A stretch of DNA of 64,000 nucleotides from Sialis fuliginosa. Lineage: Eukaryota; Arthropoda; Insecta; Megaloptera; Sialidae. The translations under genes were made by a program, and so were the position numbers. Location of the stretch: NCBI GenBank assembly GCA_961205875.1, contig OY540819.1, positions 2,420,501 to 2,484,500 on the forward strand, given 5' to 3'. Shown here in pieces: positions 10,762-18,973 of this stretch. How positions within the stretch are numbered: position 1 is the first letter of the stretch; the number at the start of each line of letters is the position of its first letter. The notes beneath the pieces are model-generated. The model was not told the DNA's origin and did no database searches. It saw nothing but the letters and a program-made list of their open reading frames with translations.

Positions 10762-11317
10762 CTACCTCGTTTATTGCCTTCATGTAACAAACTTGGGTTC
10801 GAATTCTTGATAAAATATATCAACCATATTATAGAAAATATGTTTAATATATTGATTTACACCATAACAATTATATTCTGGCGTTATTTTAGCAACCTAT
10901 TCTTGACCAAAAAACATCTGCCAAGTAAATGCACAGTGCTTCCTCGTGCTAAATTCACCAAAGATAATTAATTATTGAACAATTTAAATAAAAACCGATG
11001 CTCAGAGAAATTGCTTATAATTGGTTAATTTTATTTGTTTTTAACCTGCGAAATAGGCCAATGTTTTTCACGAGAAAAAAATATTTTGTATGTAAAAAAA
11101 ACTATGATTACTTACATTAAGTTCATAAACTTAACCTAACCTACAGAAAACGAACCAGCCTACCTGGACTACTCTAACTTAAACTAAATTATATTAATAT
11201 ATTAAATTATTAAATATAACACAGCTAAACGTCACCAGTCGTTTTATAAAATGCGTATGATCTATAAAAGTTGGTAACCCTGATTTAGTCACGCACGCGC
11301 GTCAAGTCTATTCTTGC
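10762..11317. other. Intergenic repeats left of the Polinton
   Basis: Bases 10905-11030 are an inverted copy of 3785-3890 (shared AGCACGAGGAAGCACTGTGC, read on the opposite strand). The remainder is AT-rich, with an AACCTAACCTA run near 11138. No gene recognised. Confidence 0.5.
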
Positions 11318-11355
11318 CCGGTATTATAAAGGACCTAACAAAATTAGTTAGCTAG
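11318..11355. mobile_element. Left stub of a MITE split by the Polinton
   Basis: CCGGTATTATAAAGGACCTA and the next 18 bp are repeated in inverted orientation at 25579-25616. Joining this stub to 25329-25616 gives an element of about 0.33 kb with inverted ends starting CCGGTAT. The Polinton target duplication AGCTAG is the last part of this stub (11350-11355). The MITE's own TSD could not be resolved. Confidence 0.6.
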
Positions 11356-12244
11356 AGTAGTGTATATTGACGGTTTCTAGAGCCACCCTCCACCCGATCC
11401 AAGTTTCAAACCGCATCAGCGCCACCTGTTGGTGAAAAGCTGAACTAAAAGGTGGATTTGGTTCGTAGCTTCGCTAAATAAAATAGTTAAAAGGACCTTT
11501 TAAAACGGTTCATCACTCCGCTAAATGGTTGAAAACTTCGATAAAAAATTTCAAATCTGCGTGAAATGGTTCAAAACTCTGTTAAAATGGTTCATAGCTT
11601 TGCTAAAAAGTATAAAAACTGCGTCAAATTGTTCAAAACTCCGCTATTACCATAGACTCACACCCACCCTGCGCAGTCGAGATTCACACCACGACCTGTT
11701 GTCGAAAAGCTGAACTATCAAATCTTGAGAGCACGATTCGCAACCCGACTAATTACACAGCTCTACTTTACCCTCCCGGGGCGACAGGACCTGATTAGGG
11801 TGGAGAGTGCAAAAAATTCATTAAGGAAAAATTGAGGCCCCGAAATAAAAAAACTGCGCAAACGTTCGTGCGCATCGATAGGTATTAAGTGAAAATTGAG
11901 GCCCCAAAACAAAAAAAAGAATTGCAAATGATCGTGCGCATCGATAGACATTAAGTTAAATTTCAGGCCCCCGAAAAAAAAAGAACCGCAACGGTCGTGC
12001 GCATCAATAGACATTAAGTGAAAATTTGGGCCCCCCCGAAAAATAACATCCGAGGCCTAGGCCCCGGCCTGAGCCCGGCCTGCACACACATACCGTATGG
12101 AATTGCATGATGTTGCGCAATATCCTATGACATCATCATCATCATCACCGTAATATTCTATTTTTACACTATGACTATACACAGGAATTCAATAACACAG
12201 TGTTTACATTAACCGTTTGCGATTAGGGGATTGCACAACAGAGT
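11356..12244 (+). repeat. Left terminal inverted repeat of the Polinton (889 bp)
   Basis: Mirrors 24443-25322. Differences I could see are a trinucleotide expansion (three extra ATC units near 12133), one adjacent substitution and one substitution near 12230. Inside are a degenerate array of about 24 bp around TGGTTCAAAACTC (11500-11645) and three copies of a 63-66 bp unit (11826-12019), each with GTGCGCATCRATAG followed by ATTAAGT. The ends should act as integrase substrates and as origins for protein-primed replication. Small open frames here (11525-11713, 11763-12014) recur identically in the right repeat and are not genes. Confidence 0.9.
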
Positions 12245-12476
12245 TCATAACGAAGCGTTCACATATGTTTATTAGTATTTATTTCAATATAGTTTTAATT
12301 GTAAAGTATACTCATGTATTTATGCATCAAGTAAATCTGAAATATGAAATATTATAGTGCAAATAAATAAAACTCTCGATTTGTTAGTAAAAACGATTTA
12401 TTTAAATATACAAATACATAACAATCAGATATATTTTCACAATTTCGAGAAGGATTTGGGCTGCATCACTTTTAGA

Positions 12477-12833
12477 TTAATAATTGGGGCTCCAGTAGAT
12501 TGTTTCCCTGTTGGATTCTACAGTTGGAATACAGTAGTTTGTAGTCTCTTCATTCGCCGGACGAAATATTAATTTAGCCATGGATCCTGCGGATCCAGTG
12601 TTTGCAATACATAATTTACTCATCTCCTCGAGTGCAGTATCATCAACGGTAGCGAATTTTGCGGGCAGGAACATATTCTTGTCCGCGAACTCTAATATAA
12701 TGCGTTCACCATATTTAGTTTGAATTCTTTTAGCTCCAATGATTTGATATTCACGATCGATTACCATATCTTTCACGACCATTGTTTCTTTAACTAGTGC
12801 AATTGCGTTTAACTGCTCAAGTATTCCACTCAT
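12477..12833 (-). CDS. Small Polinton protein, possible OB-fold DNA-binding protein
   Basis: 118 residues starting at a clear ATG (MSGIL). The central part has the alternating beta-strand pattern of a small OB fold: a Y-Q-I-I strand, a K-Y-G-E-R turn, then an I-I-L-E-F strand (about residues 29-48). A single-stranded DNA-binding accessory to protein-primed replication is a reasonable guess but only a guess; no diagnostic motif is present. It is the outermost gene, lying 232 bp inside the left terminal repeat, and is transcribed toward it like the capsid genes. Confidence 0.6.
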   Translation of the reverse strand: MSGILEQLNAIALVKETMVVKDMVIDREYQIIGAKRIQTKYGERIILEFADKNMFLPAKFATVDDTALEEMSKLCIANTGSAGSMAKLIFRPANEETTNYCIPTVESNRETIYWSPNY

Positions 12834-13269
12834 TGTTGCTGTTAAAAAATAACAAGTTGCTTAGGCGAGAAATGAACTTAAACTGAACATTGAGAGCAAT
12901 GAATGTGAGCTTGGAGCTGTTCGAAATAAATTCACACCCCCTCTACCACTAAACTACCGCTTAGCTGGTGGGGGATTTTGCACATGCGTAAGAGTATAGC
13001 TCTTACTCATACCTATAAACATGGCTTGCGTAAGAGTAAATTCAAATTTTGTCATGAAATTACTTATCTTAGAATCGTTTATTTAACAATTTCTTCTTCA
13101 CACGTGCAAGTTTCTATGTTAACCTGATAAAGGATCGGGATGAGTCATAACGAGGTAAAAAACAAAAACACATATAATGAAAATGATCATTTATTGATAT
13201 ATTATTTATTACATATTTATTTCATAAATCTTAAATATAATTACACATAAAATCTGAATTAACAATAAT
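12834..13269. promoter_or_regulatory. Gap upstream of the OB-like gene, downstream of MCP
   Basis: 436 bp without an open frame. It contains two copies of TGCGTAAGAGTA (near 12984 and 13024) with the inverse TACTCTT-type sequence between them, and AATAAA-type AT-rich sequence next to the MCP stop. It probably combines the MCP 3' end with the promoter of the small leftward gene; specific factors are unknown. Confidence 0.35.
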
Positions 13270-14469
13270 TTAGGTAATCTTCTTGACAATGTTAGTAAAT
13301 GGATTATATTCAACAATCTGATCGTGCAATATTAAACAATAAGCGCTAGTGTTAGCAGCAATGTTATCATTACACTCAAATTCTATACGAACATCCACTG
13401 GAGCAGATTTCAATGAATCGTTTTGGTGGGAACAATCTATTACGACAAGTGGTGCAATAGATTTGAACTCATTTATATTTAATAGAGGTTTACATTGTCT
13501 ATTATAATAGGACTGTTGAAATGTAGCATACATATTGTATAATAGAGCATACTGATTTCGTGCAAAGTTAAGATTCAAATTACCATAGGGATATGATACT
13601 GAATTTAAATATAACTTCACGTTGGACAGCGTGCAATGATTAAACTTGCTGCTATCTTTATCCCTCTGATTTTTACAATTATTTTGCAATCCTAGTATGA
13701 TGAATCGAGGTTTTTCCAGTTGTGTAGAAGTTTTAACTGTCCAAGATTGTTTGTTTGTTTCCGGAAGTATTGGATACTCATAGATATCCCAGCTGCGAAA
13801 ACTGATTTCTATCGATATTTGCTTTTGAATATAATTTAGAATCATTAATTTCTCCTCATCAGCAACATTGATGTGTGGAACTCGCCATTCCAGTTTGTTG
13901 ATATTAATTTTGATTTCATCAGTTAACGATAATACAGCATTATTATCATTTCGAGCTCGAATAAGTATTAGCTCATGTTTAGAATTAACGATGATTTTCT
14001 TGTAATCTTCAGCGAAACCAAGTAAAATTTTCAGCGGCAACAAGAAATTGAAGTATCCAGAATTCAATTGTATTGCTTGTTTGTGCGACCAACCGGAGTT
14101 TGAATAAAGTGCAGTATCAAAGTCGTTAAATGATGCATAAGCTTTCATTGTTGTATTAATACCAACATGTTTGCACCGATCGATTTCAACACCATTTAAT
14201 TCATATCGTATTTCATCAAATAGAAATGCCATGCTATTATTAGTTAGTTTCAAAGTTTCCGAAATGGTTCCATCAGTTTTTACCACTTGTCCCTCGATGT
14301 AAATAAAGCTTTCGCATGGTAATAGATACAAATCTTGCTGTTGTATAGAGATTCTGATTTCATCGCTGTTATCGTATGATTTGTTGTAGGGGGTGTAAGC
14401 ATGAAGTTCAACACCGGTCAGCGAATTGTCATAGGCCGACTTGGTCACAATGTTTAAAATATCACTCAT
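13270..14469 (-). CDS. MCP: Polinton major capsid protein, double jelly-roll
   Basis: 399 residues with an ATG start in good context. No catalytic motif; the sequence is beta-rich throughout. It matches the arthropod Polinton double jelly-roll family: an N-terminal YDNSDEIRISIQQQDLYLLP strand region (about 30-55), a middle SGWSHKQAIQLNSGYFNFLLP segment shared by these capsids, and a C-terminal AYCLILHDQIVEYNP signature near residue 380. Trimers of this protein would form pseudo-hexameric capsomers. It lies beside the minor capsid gene and transcribes the same way, with a 148-bp gap. No truncation or frameshift seen. The fold assignment rests on family resemblance, not on a structure prediction. 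Confidence 0.85.
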   Translation of the reverse strand: MSDILNIVTKSAYDNSLTGVELHAYTPYNKSYDNSDEIRISIQQQDLYLLPCESFIYIEGQVVKTDGTISETLKLTNNSMAFLFDEIRYELNGVEIDRCKHVGINTTMKAYASFNDFDTALYSNSGWSHKQAIQLNSGYFNFLLPLKILLGFAEDYKKIIVNSKHELILIRARNDNNAVLSLTDEIKININKLEWRVPHINVADEEKLMILNYIQKQISIEISFRSWDIYEYPILPETNKQSWTVKTSTQLEKPRFIILGLQNNCKNQRDKDSSKFNHCTLSNVKLYLNSVSYPYGNLNLNFARNQYALLYNMYATFQQSYYNRQCKPLLNINEFKSIAPLVVIDCSHQNDSLKSAPVDVRIEFECNDNIAANTSAYCLILHDQIVEYNPFTNIVKKIT

Positions 14470-14617
14470 TTTTCACTTTTAAGTTTTAATCCTAACGATG
14501 TCAAGTATGCGATGTTAATTTTAGTTAAGCTAGAAGTTGCTCGTTGGATTGGTTGCGGCCGACTGATTGAATTTGGAACACCCACAACCAATTTATATAC
14601 CGGTGGTCTGTTGTATA

Positions 14618-15301
14618 TCAACATGGCTTCAAATGTAGTCGAATTGTAATCGTTTCTCCTCGGAAATTCACTAATCTACCGTCTTGATCAACAATCTTTA
14701 TAGTTAAAGCATCTATTGACTGCACGGTGACCGGCATATAAATGACACTGTTAGGAACTTCTACTATCTTATATCCAGGTGCAACGTTTGGAAAAAATTC
14801 ATGTATGGTGTGTACTCTAACGTCATTCATGTACGCACCGGTAGTTATGCTGCACTCAATGCGTATAGCATTAACCTTGAGAATGCTTACTGGTATATCA
14901 GAGACATGCTTGATGTTTGCTTTCAACTGCCTCTTAGTAAATCCCAACAATGAACCGATAGAATTCGCTCGATCAAAATATATAATTTCAGAACACATAA
15001 CCTCACATTTTAACGTGTTGTTATTAGGAACTAATGAAATAGAAGTATTTTCGGAGAATTCCTTGAAAAATCGCTTTAGATATTGATTGATGTCTTCTAT
15101 TTCATACGATCCTATTGGTATTTCAACAACTTTATCGACACCATAATGAAATTTGTTATTAGTTTCATCCACATTAGGAATAGAGTTGAATGTTTGAAAA
15201 TCAACTAGACCGCACTCATATTTAGCACCTAAGTTAATAGGTGGAAAATAGTTAGCATTAAGTGTGGATTCGTTCCCGGTTAAGGTTAGGGTATGTGCCA
15301 T
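14618..15301 (-). CDS. Polinton minor capsid (penton) protein, single jelly-roll
   Basis: 227 residues from the ATG at 15301 (ACCATGG context, MAHTLTLTG); the frame extends four codons further only to a TTG. The opening T-L-T-G-N-E-S-T-L and the L-G-A-K-Y-E-C-G-L-V-D-F-Q-T-F-N motif (about 25-40) are typical of the arthropod Polinton minor capsid family, which forms the fivefold vertices. The C-terminus is a beta-rich FRGETITIRLHLKP strand. It sits between the MCP and protease genes in the usual cluster. Confidence 0.8.
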   Translation of the reverse strand: MAHTLTLTGNESTLNANYFPPINLGAKYECGLVDFQTFNSIPNVDETNNKFHYGVDKVVEIPIGSYEIEDINQYLKRFFKEFSENTSISLVPNNNTLKCEVMCSEIIYFDRANSIGSLLGFTKRQLKANIKHVSDIPVSILKVNAIRIECSITTGAYMNDVRVHTIHEFFPNVAPGYKIVEVPNSVIYMPVTVQSIDALTIKIVDQDGRLVNFRGETITIRLHLKPC

Positions 15302-15366
15302 GGTTACTAACAAAATGATTTAAAAGCATTAAAAACGTTTATTATATATAGATCTATTATAAGATA

Positions 15367-15726
15367 TTACAAAAAACTATTATTATATAAAAATATTAAA
15401 CATAAATGTCCGCATATGACTGTGTCATAATTTTGATAACTTTTATGATTGTAGTCAATTCTGCCACCCAAATAATTAATAATTTCTAGCGGAGGTCTCA
15501 AATTACCAAAACTATCAAAGTAAATGGTGTGCGATCCATTTTTTACATAAGCAATCCAATGTGTTCCAGCTTGATCAAAATCATCTAAGTTTACTATGGC
15601 ACATTCATCCGGCCACGATCGTTTAGGTAATTTATTTCTCATGAAAACACCACGAAACAATGGTAAATGTTTAGCGTATTTGTATAAGTCTACGTCGGTA
15701 AGCGCTCTTTTGGGCAGCATCTTCAT
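15367..15726 (-). CDS. PRO: Adenain-like cysteine protease (maturation protease)
   Basis: 119 residues. Catalytic residues of the adenovirus/Ulp1 (C5/C48) clan can be placed in order: His56 in GTHWIAY, Asp71 in YFDSFG, Gln98 and Cys105 in VICGHLC. The protein is much shorter than adenain (about 200 residues) but spans the whole catalytic core. It should process capsid or core proteins during virion maturation. The start codon overlaps the stop of the upstream PLA2 gene (TAATG), suggesting coupled expression from one transcript. Confidence 0.88.
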   Translation of the reverse strand: MKMLPKRALTDVDLYKYAKHLPLFRGVFMRNKLPKRSWPDECAIVNLDDFDQAGTHWIAYVKNGSHTIYFDSFGNLRPPLEIINYLGGRIDYNHKSYQNYDTVICGHLCLIFLYNNSFL

Positions 15727-16517
15727 TAGTTTTTTGGATCAGGTTTCATATAAAGTCCTAATCCAGTCCTGTACGGTTTAATATATAATCCACGACCATT
15801 TTTCAATGCAATCGCTTCCATTGTATGATTATGACGTTCGGACTCTTTCAAGCGCCTTTTAGCATCACTAGCTGCATTAACTGCTTTAGTAATACCAGCA
15901 GCACCACCAGCCAAGCCGCCGATTGCAGAGAGTCCTGCGAATAGTGGTATGAGGAATGGTAAAACTCCTCCTGTCTTCGGTATTGGTATTATACGGGGTC
16001 GCTTCATAGAACCCTTACAGCGTTTCACAACATCCTTTGCAGCACTTAATGCTATTTTAACAGCATTCTTAGTATTCTTAGGTTTAAATTTTTTCAATGC
16101 AGTGCGAGCATTCTTTACTGCTTGTCGAAAACCGGTCTGCTTTTTCACACCAATTCCCAAACCTAATTTCACTTTAGCGTTCATCGCGTTGGTAACAGCA
16201 AAAGCAGCTGCTCGTTCGCCAATTGATGCGTCACTGGATTTAACTCGCTGCCACGCTTTTCCAGCCAATATTTTGTCAGCAATGTGTCGATTTTTCGTAT
16301 CTCTATTCTGCGAATATGCGATATCGTGACTTTTGCAGGCTGAATCTAGTGGATTGATACCAGGATCGTTTCTAGCTAGACGTTCCTTTAGTTTTGTTCC
16401 AGGGCCACAATACTGATATCCGGGTAAATGAAGTTCAAACGGAAGATTAGATATAACGTCGTTGAATACACCTGTTCCAACAGTTGCTCGTCGTGAACTG
16501 ATTTTATTCTTAGACAT
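15726..16517 (-). CDS. Phospholipase A2-like / adenovirus pX-like membrane-active protein
   Basis: 263 residues from the ATG at 16517; the longer frame adds 12 unlikely residues. Domain order: a PLA2 core with the Ca-binding loop YQYCGPGT and the catalytic HD pair in CKSHDIAY about 25 residues later, as in parvovirus VP1-unique PLA2; a basic Lys/Arg/Ala-rich middle; then a hydrophobic Gly/Ala-rich segment (GGVLPFLIPLFAGLSAIGG) after a KRPR motif, resembling adenovirus core protein X/pVI regions; and a C-terminal pair of G-L-x-x-KP repeats. In a virion it would disrupt membranes and may bind DNA. The start lies inside the end of the upstream gene (ATGTCTAA overlap), and the stop overlaps the protease start. 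Confidence 0.85.
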   Translation of the reverse strand: MSKNKISSRRATVGTGVFNDVISNLPFELHLPGYQYCGPGTKLKERLARNDPGINPLDSACKSHDIAYSQNRDTKNRHIADKILAGKAWQRVKSSDASIGERAAAFAVTNAMNAKVKLGLGIGVKKQTGFRQAVKNARTALKKFKPKNTKNAVKIALSAAKDVVKRCKGSMKRPRIIPIPKTGGVLPFLIPLFAGLSAIGGLAGGAAGITKAVNAASDAKRRLKESERHNHTMEAIALKNGRGLYIKPYRTGLGLYMKPDPKN

Positions 16518-16806
16518 AATTGTTATTAATATTACTCTCGTTGCATTGAACACAATTTCTTTTCATTGGTGGTGGAGGAGGAGGAGGACCTCCAATATTG
16601 GCTTGAACTTCAGGTATGTTATAATGTTCGTTACACAACTGATATGTTTGTATCTCGGGATCTGAAGTAACACTGACCGGTAATTTCCCCCACACTTTAT
16701 GTAAGTCTTTTCCGAGATATCTAATTAAAGTCACTTTAGGTATACGACTTATTTCCTCTGTACTCATAGACGATAGGAATTGGGCTCGCAACATCAATGC
16801 AAACAT
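16510..16806 (-). CDS. Small polyproline protein, unknown function
   Basis: 98 residues from the first ATG (16806). No recognised domain. Visible features: an N-terminal hydrophobic stretch (MFALMLRAQFLSSM), a region around RIPKVTLIRYLGKDLHKVWG, seven prolines in a row (GGPPPPPPPM) and a C-terminal CVQC pair. The tail overlaps the start of the PLA2 gene by eight bases, so it heads a tightly packed leftward series (this gene, PLA2, protease). It lies next to the divergent promoter shared with the ATPase. Proline runs can bind SH3, WW or EVH1 domains, but no partner can be inferred. Confidence 0.65.
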   Translation of the reverse strand: MFALMLRAQFLSSMSTEEISRIPKVTLIRYLGKDLHKVWGKLPVSVTSDPEIQTYQLCNEHYNIPEVQANIGGPPPPPPPMKRNCVQCNESNINNNYV

Positions 16807-16948
16807 GCTTGCGCTAGGAGAGTCAAGGCACAACTGAATCTATAGTATAAAGTTCTGCACTTATATATATATTACTCAGTCGGTAGTAGTAGGACTTGAA
16901 GTGAAGACAGCTTAACATTTGCTTTTAAGTTATCGATTCATTGCAAAT
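16807..16948. promoter_or_regulatory. Divergent promoter between capsid block and ATPase block
   Basis: 142 bp separate the leftward and rightward coding blocks. The interval contains the TATA-like run CTTATATATATATTACTCAG (16859-16878). Transcription of both blocks probably starts here; no transcript evidence is available. Confidence 0.45.
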
Positions 16949-17632
16949 ATGAAATTTATAAAACAACCGGTTTGCATATCGGTTAAAAATACTGATTTCG
17001 ATCCTGTTTGTGAAGTGAAAAAACATGGTGTTTTGTTACCTAATTCCATAAGGTGTATTATAAGCGGACCATCAAATTGTGGGAAAACCAACGTTATGAT
17101 AGCTCTTTTGGCAAATCCAAACGGACTTCGATTTGAAAACGTATATGTGTATTCAAAATCACTTCACCAACCTAAATACGCTATGTTGAGGGACACGTTA
17201 GAGTCTGTTGAAGGAGTTGGATACTACACATTTTCAAATAACAACGATGTAATTTCTCCCAGTGACGCCAAACAGAATTCTATTATGATTTTTGACGACG
17301 TAGCTTGTGAAAAACAAAACAATATTCGTTCGTATTTTTGTATGGGTCGACATAAATCAGTTGACTGCTTCTATTTATGTCAAACGTACACGCGTATTCC
17401 GAAACATTTGATTAGAGACAATGCAAATTTTATTATTCTATTCAAACAAGATAACTTAAATTTAAAGCATGTGTATGACGATCATGTGAATACCGATATG
17501 ACGTTCCATCAATTTCATTATGCATGTGCCAATTGTTGGGAAAAAAATTTTGGATTTATGGTTATAGACAAGGATAGTGATATGAATAATGGTAGATACC
17601 GAAGAGGATTTGATGATTTTATAACAATTTAA
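16949..17632 (+). CDS. ATP: Polinton genome-packaging ATPase (FtsK/HerA class)
   Basis: 227 residues from ATG 16949 (MKFIKQPVC). Walker A is GPSNCGKT (residues 40-47), Walker B is SIMIFDDV (111-118), followed by the family's CQTYTRIPKHLIRDNANF sensor motif about 25 residues on. This A32-like ATPase pumps DNA into preformed capsids in NCLDV, adenovirus-like and Polinton lineages. Length agrees with Polinton ATPases. It is the first gene of the rightward block and is intact. Confidence 0.9.
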   Translation: MKFIKQPVCISVKNTDFDPVCEVKKHGVLLPNSIRCIISGPSNCGKTNVMIALLANPNGLRFENVYVYSKSLHQPKYAMLRDTLESVEGVGYYTFSNNNDVISPSDAKQNSIMIFDDVACEKQNNIRSYFCMGRHKSVDCFYLCQTYTRIPKHLIRDNANFIILFKQDNLNLKHVYDDHVNTDMTFHQFHYACANCWEKNFGFMVIDKDSDMNNGRYRRGFDDFITI

Positions 17633-18066
17633 ATGTATGGAAAACGTATATAAATATGCTACCAGATGCATAATCTGATTAGTTAGTTGGTGGTTGGGCA
17701 TCAGTACAGTTCAAAGCAGAGCTGTCTTCAAATCTATTCATATATCAATTTGGACCTGTAAGAACCTCAGCCCCCGCCCTCGCCCCCGCCTTCACCAGAG
17801 CAGACCTGTTCATACCTGTTCAAGACCTGTTTGAACCTGTTCAATACCTGTTTAAGACCTGTTCAAGACCTGTTCGTACCTGTTCAAGACCTGTTTGAAC
17901 CTGTTCAATACCTGTTCAAGACCTGTTCGTACCTGTTCAAGACCTGTTTGAACCTGTTCAATACCTGTTCAAGACCTGTTCGAGACCTGTTCAAGACCTG
18001 TTCAAGAGCTGTTCGAGACCTGTTTGAATCTGTTCATATCAGTTTGGAGTCGTTCAGACAAAAATC
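17633..18066 (+). promoter_or_regulatory. Intergenic control region with GC-box run and tandem array
   Basis: It begins after the ATPase stop with GTATATAAATATG (TATA-like, near 17647) and TCAGT near 17700, a possible arthropod initiator. A C-rich stretch (17770-17796, CCCCCGCCCTCGCCCCCGCC) then reads as overlapping GC boxes on the minus strand, in otherwise AT-rich DNA. The tandem array at 17803-18040 follows and ends 27 bp before the next start codon. An open frame through the array is only a consequence of the repeats. Confidence 0.45.
17803..18040 (+). repeat. 10/11-bp tandem array (ACCTGTTCAAG type)
   Basis: About 21 copies of ACCTGTTCRA or ACCTGTTYAAG, alternating between 10 and 11 bp, so spacing averages about 10.6 bp, one turn of B-DNA. 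A 53-bp higher-order unit of five copies recurs roughly three times. It lies just upstream of the DUF8207 gene and is not found elsewhere in the window. Possible roles are a cis-regulatory cluster, a packaging signal or a recombination hot spot. Confidence 0.9.
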
Positions 18067-18936
18067 ATGCAAAACAACATGGAGAATTATAAACATATTA
18101 AAAATGAGATAATCACGGCAAGCAAAGCTATTAAGAAGAAATACAAGGCTTTAAAACTTAATGAAAGATTGAAAGATGATATTCTGGAAAGGAGTTATCA
18201 ACCAGTTATAAAGCCATTGCAAAATTTAATTGACAAAATCGATGTGAAACCCAAGATGGAGTATATTGACGTAAAACCAGAATTAAAGCCAGATTTACCA
18301 CCTTCAACATTATCGGAAATATCTCCGACATTCTCTTTGTTAAATCTTGAAAATTATACTGGATTGTCTGAATCATATATAAAAGAATTCATTTATAATC
18401 CTAGAGTAATGGATCAGCAATATGGTGTCAGGTATCAAGATAATAAGTTTATGATTGGTAACGCTGAAATAACATTTGAAAATAATAATTTTTACATTAA
18501 ATCGCTTAAATATACCGGAACACCAGGCTTATTTGAACTAATATTCATGAAAAATCCCGATGATTACGATGATAGCGATTTAAATAAATATAAATATATT
18601 TTGAAAACAACGAATGCATACAAGCGAAATTATCTGGAAAATGAACAGATAAAGGGTAGCAAAAGTAAAAAATACAGAAATATTATTTCAAAGTTATTCG
18701 CTACTAATAAGGCACAGCACAATGCATCAAATAAGTCGAAATCTGGTATGGGTATTATTCCAAAAATGATGAATGTGACTCAAAACAAGATTGATTATGT
18801 TTACTGGGACAATGCTAATGAATTAGTAGATAGATTACGTCTCGTAGTAGCATCTAAGTTGGCCGGTCATACAGGCCACGATAACGAAATAATGTCTATT
18901 TTGGAGGAGCTACGAGAATCTAATATTATTGAATAA
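18067..18936 (+). CDS. DUF8207-type Polinton protein
   Basis: 289 residues. The N-terminal 60 residues are Lys/Glu-rich and likely coiled coil, followed by a Pro/Lys linker (60-80). The core (about 115-165) contains QQYGVRY, a G-N-A-E-I strand and KYTGTPGLFELIF, the signature of the DUF8207 family common in arthropod Polintons. The C-terminus has YVYWDNANELVDRLRL then AGHTGHDNEI, also family-specific. Function is unknown; a virion or replication accessory role is inferred from position between the ATPase and fibre genes. The frame reads through an alternative ATG at 18079. Confidence 0.75.
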   Translation: MQNNMENYKHIKNEIITASKAIKKKYKALKLNERLKDDILERSYQPVIKPLQNLIDKIDVKPKMEYIDVKPELKPDLPPSTLSEISPTFSLLNLENYTGLSESYIKEFIYNPRVMDQQYGVRYQDNKFMIGNAEITFENNNFYIKSLKYTGTPGLFELIFMKNPDDYDDSDLNKYKYILKTTNAYKRNYLENEQIKGSKSKKYRNIISKLFATNKAQHNASNKSKSGMGIIPKMMNVTQNKIDYVYWDNANELVDRLRLVVASKLAGHTGHDNEIMSILEELRESNIIE

Positions 18937-18973
18937 AAGTAAGCGCACGAGAATGATATTCATCAGTTATAAT

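Noticed and set aside
11763..12014. 83-codon frame in the left Polinton TIR, with an identical copy in the right TIR (24664-24915), and the 62-codon pair at 11525 and 24965
   Set aside because: Identity is explained by the inverted repeats. The peptides are simple periodic products of subterminal repeats with no family match.
17831..18112. 93-codon frame across the 10/11-bp array
   Set aside because: Produced by the repeat (F-x-P-V-Q-D-L pattern), out of frame with and overlapping the next real gene.
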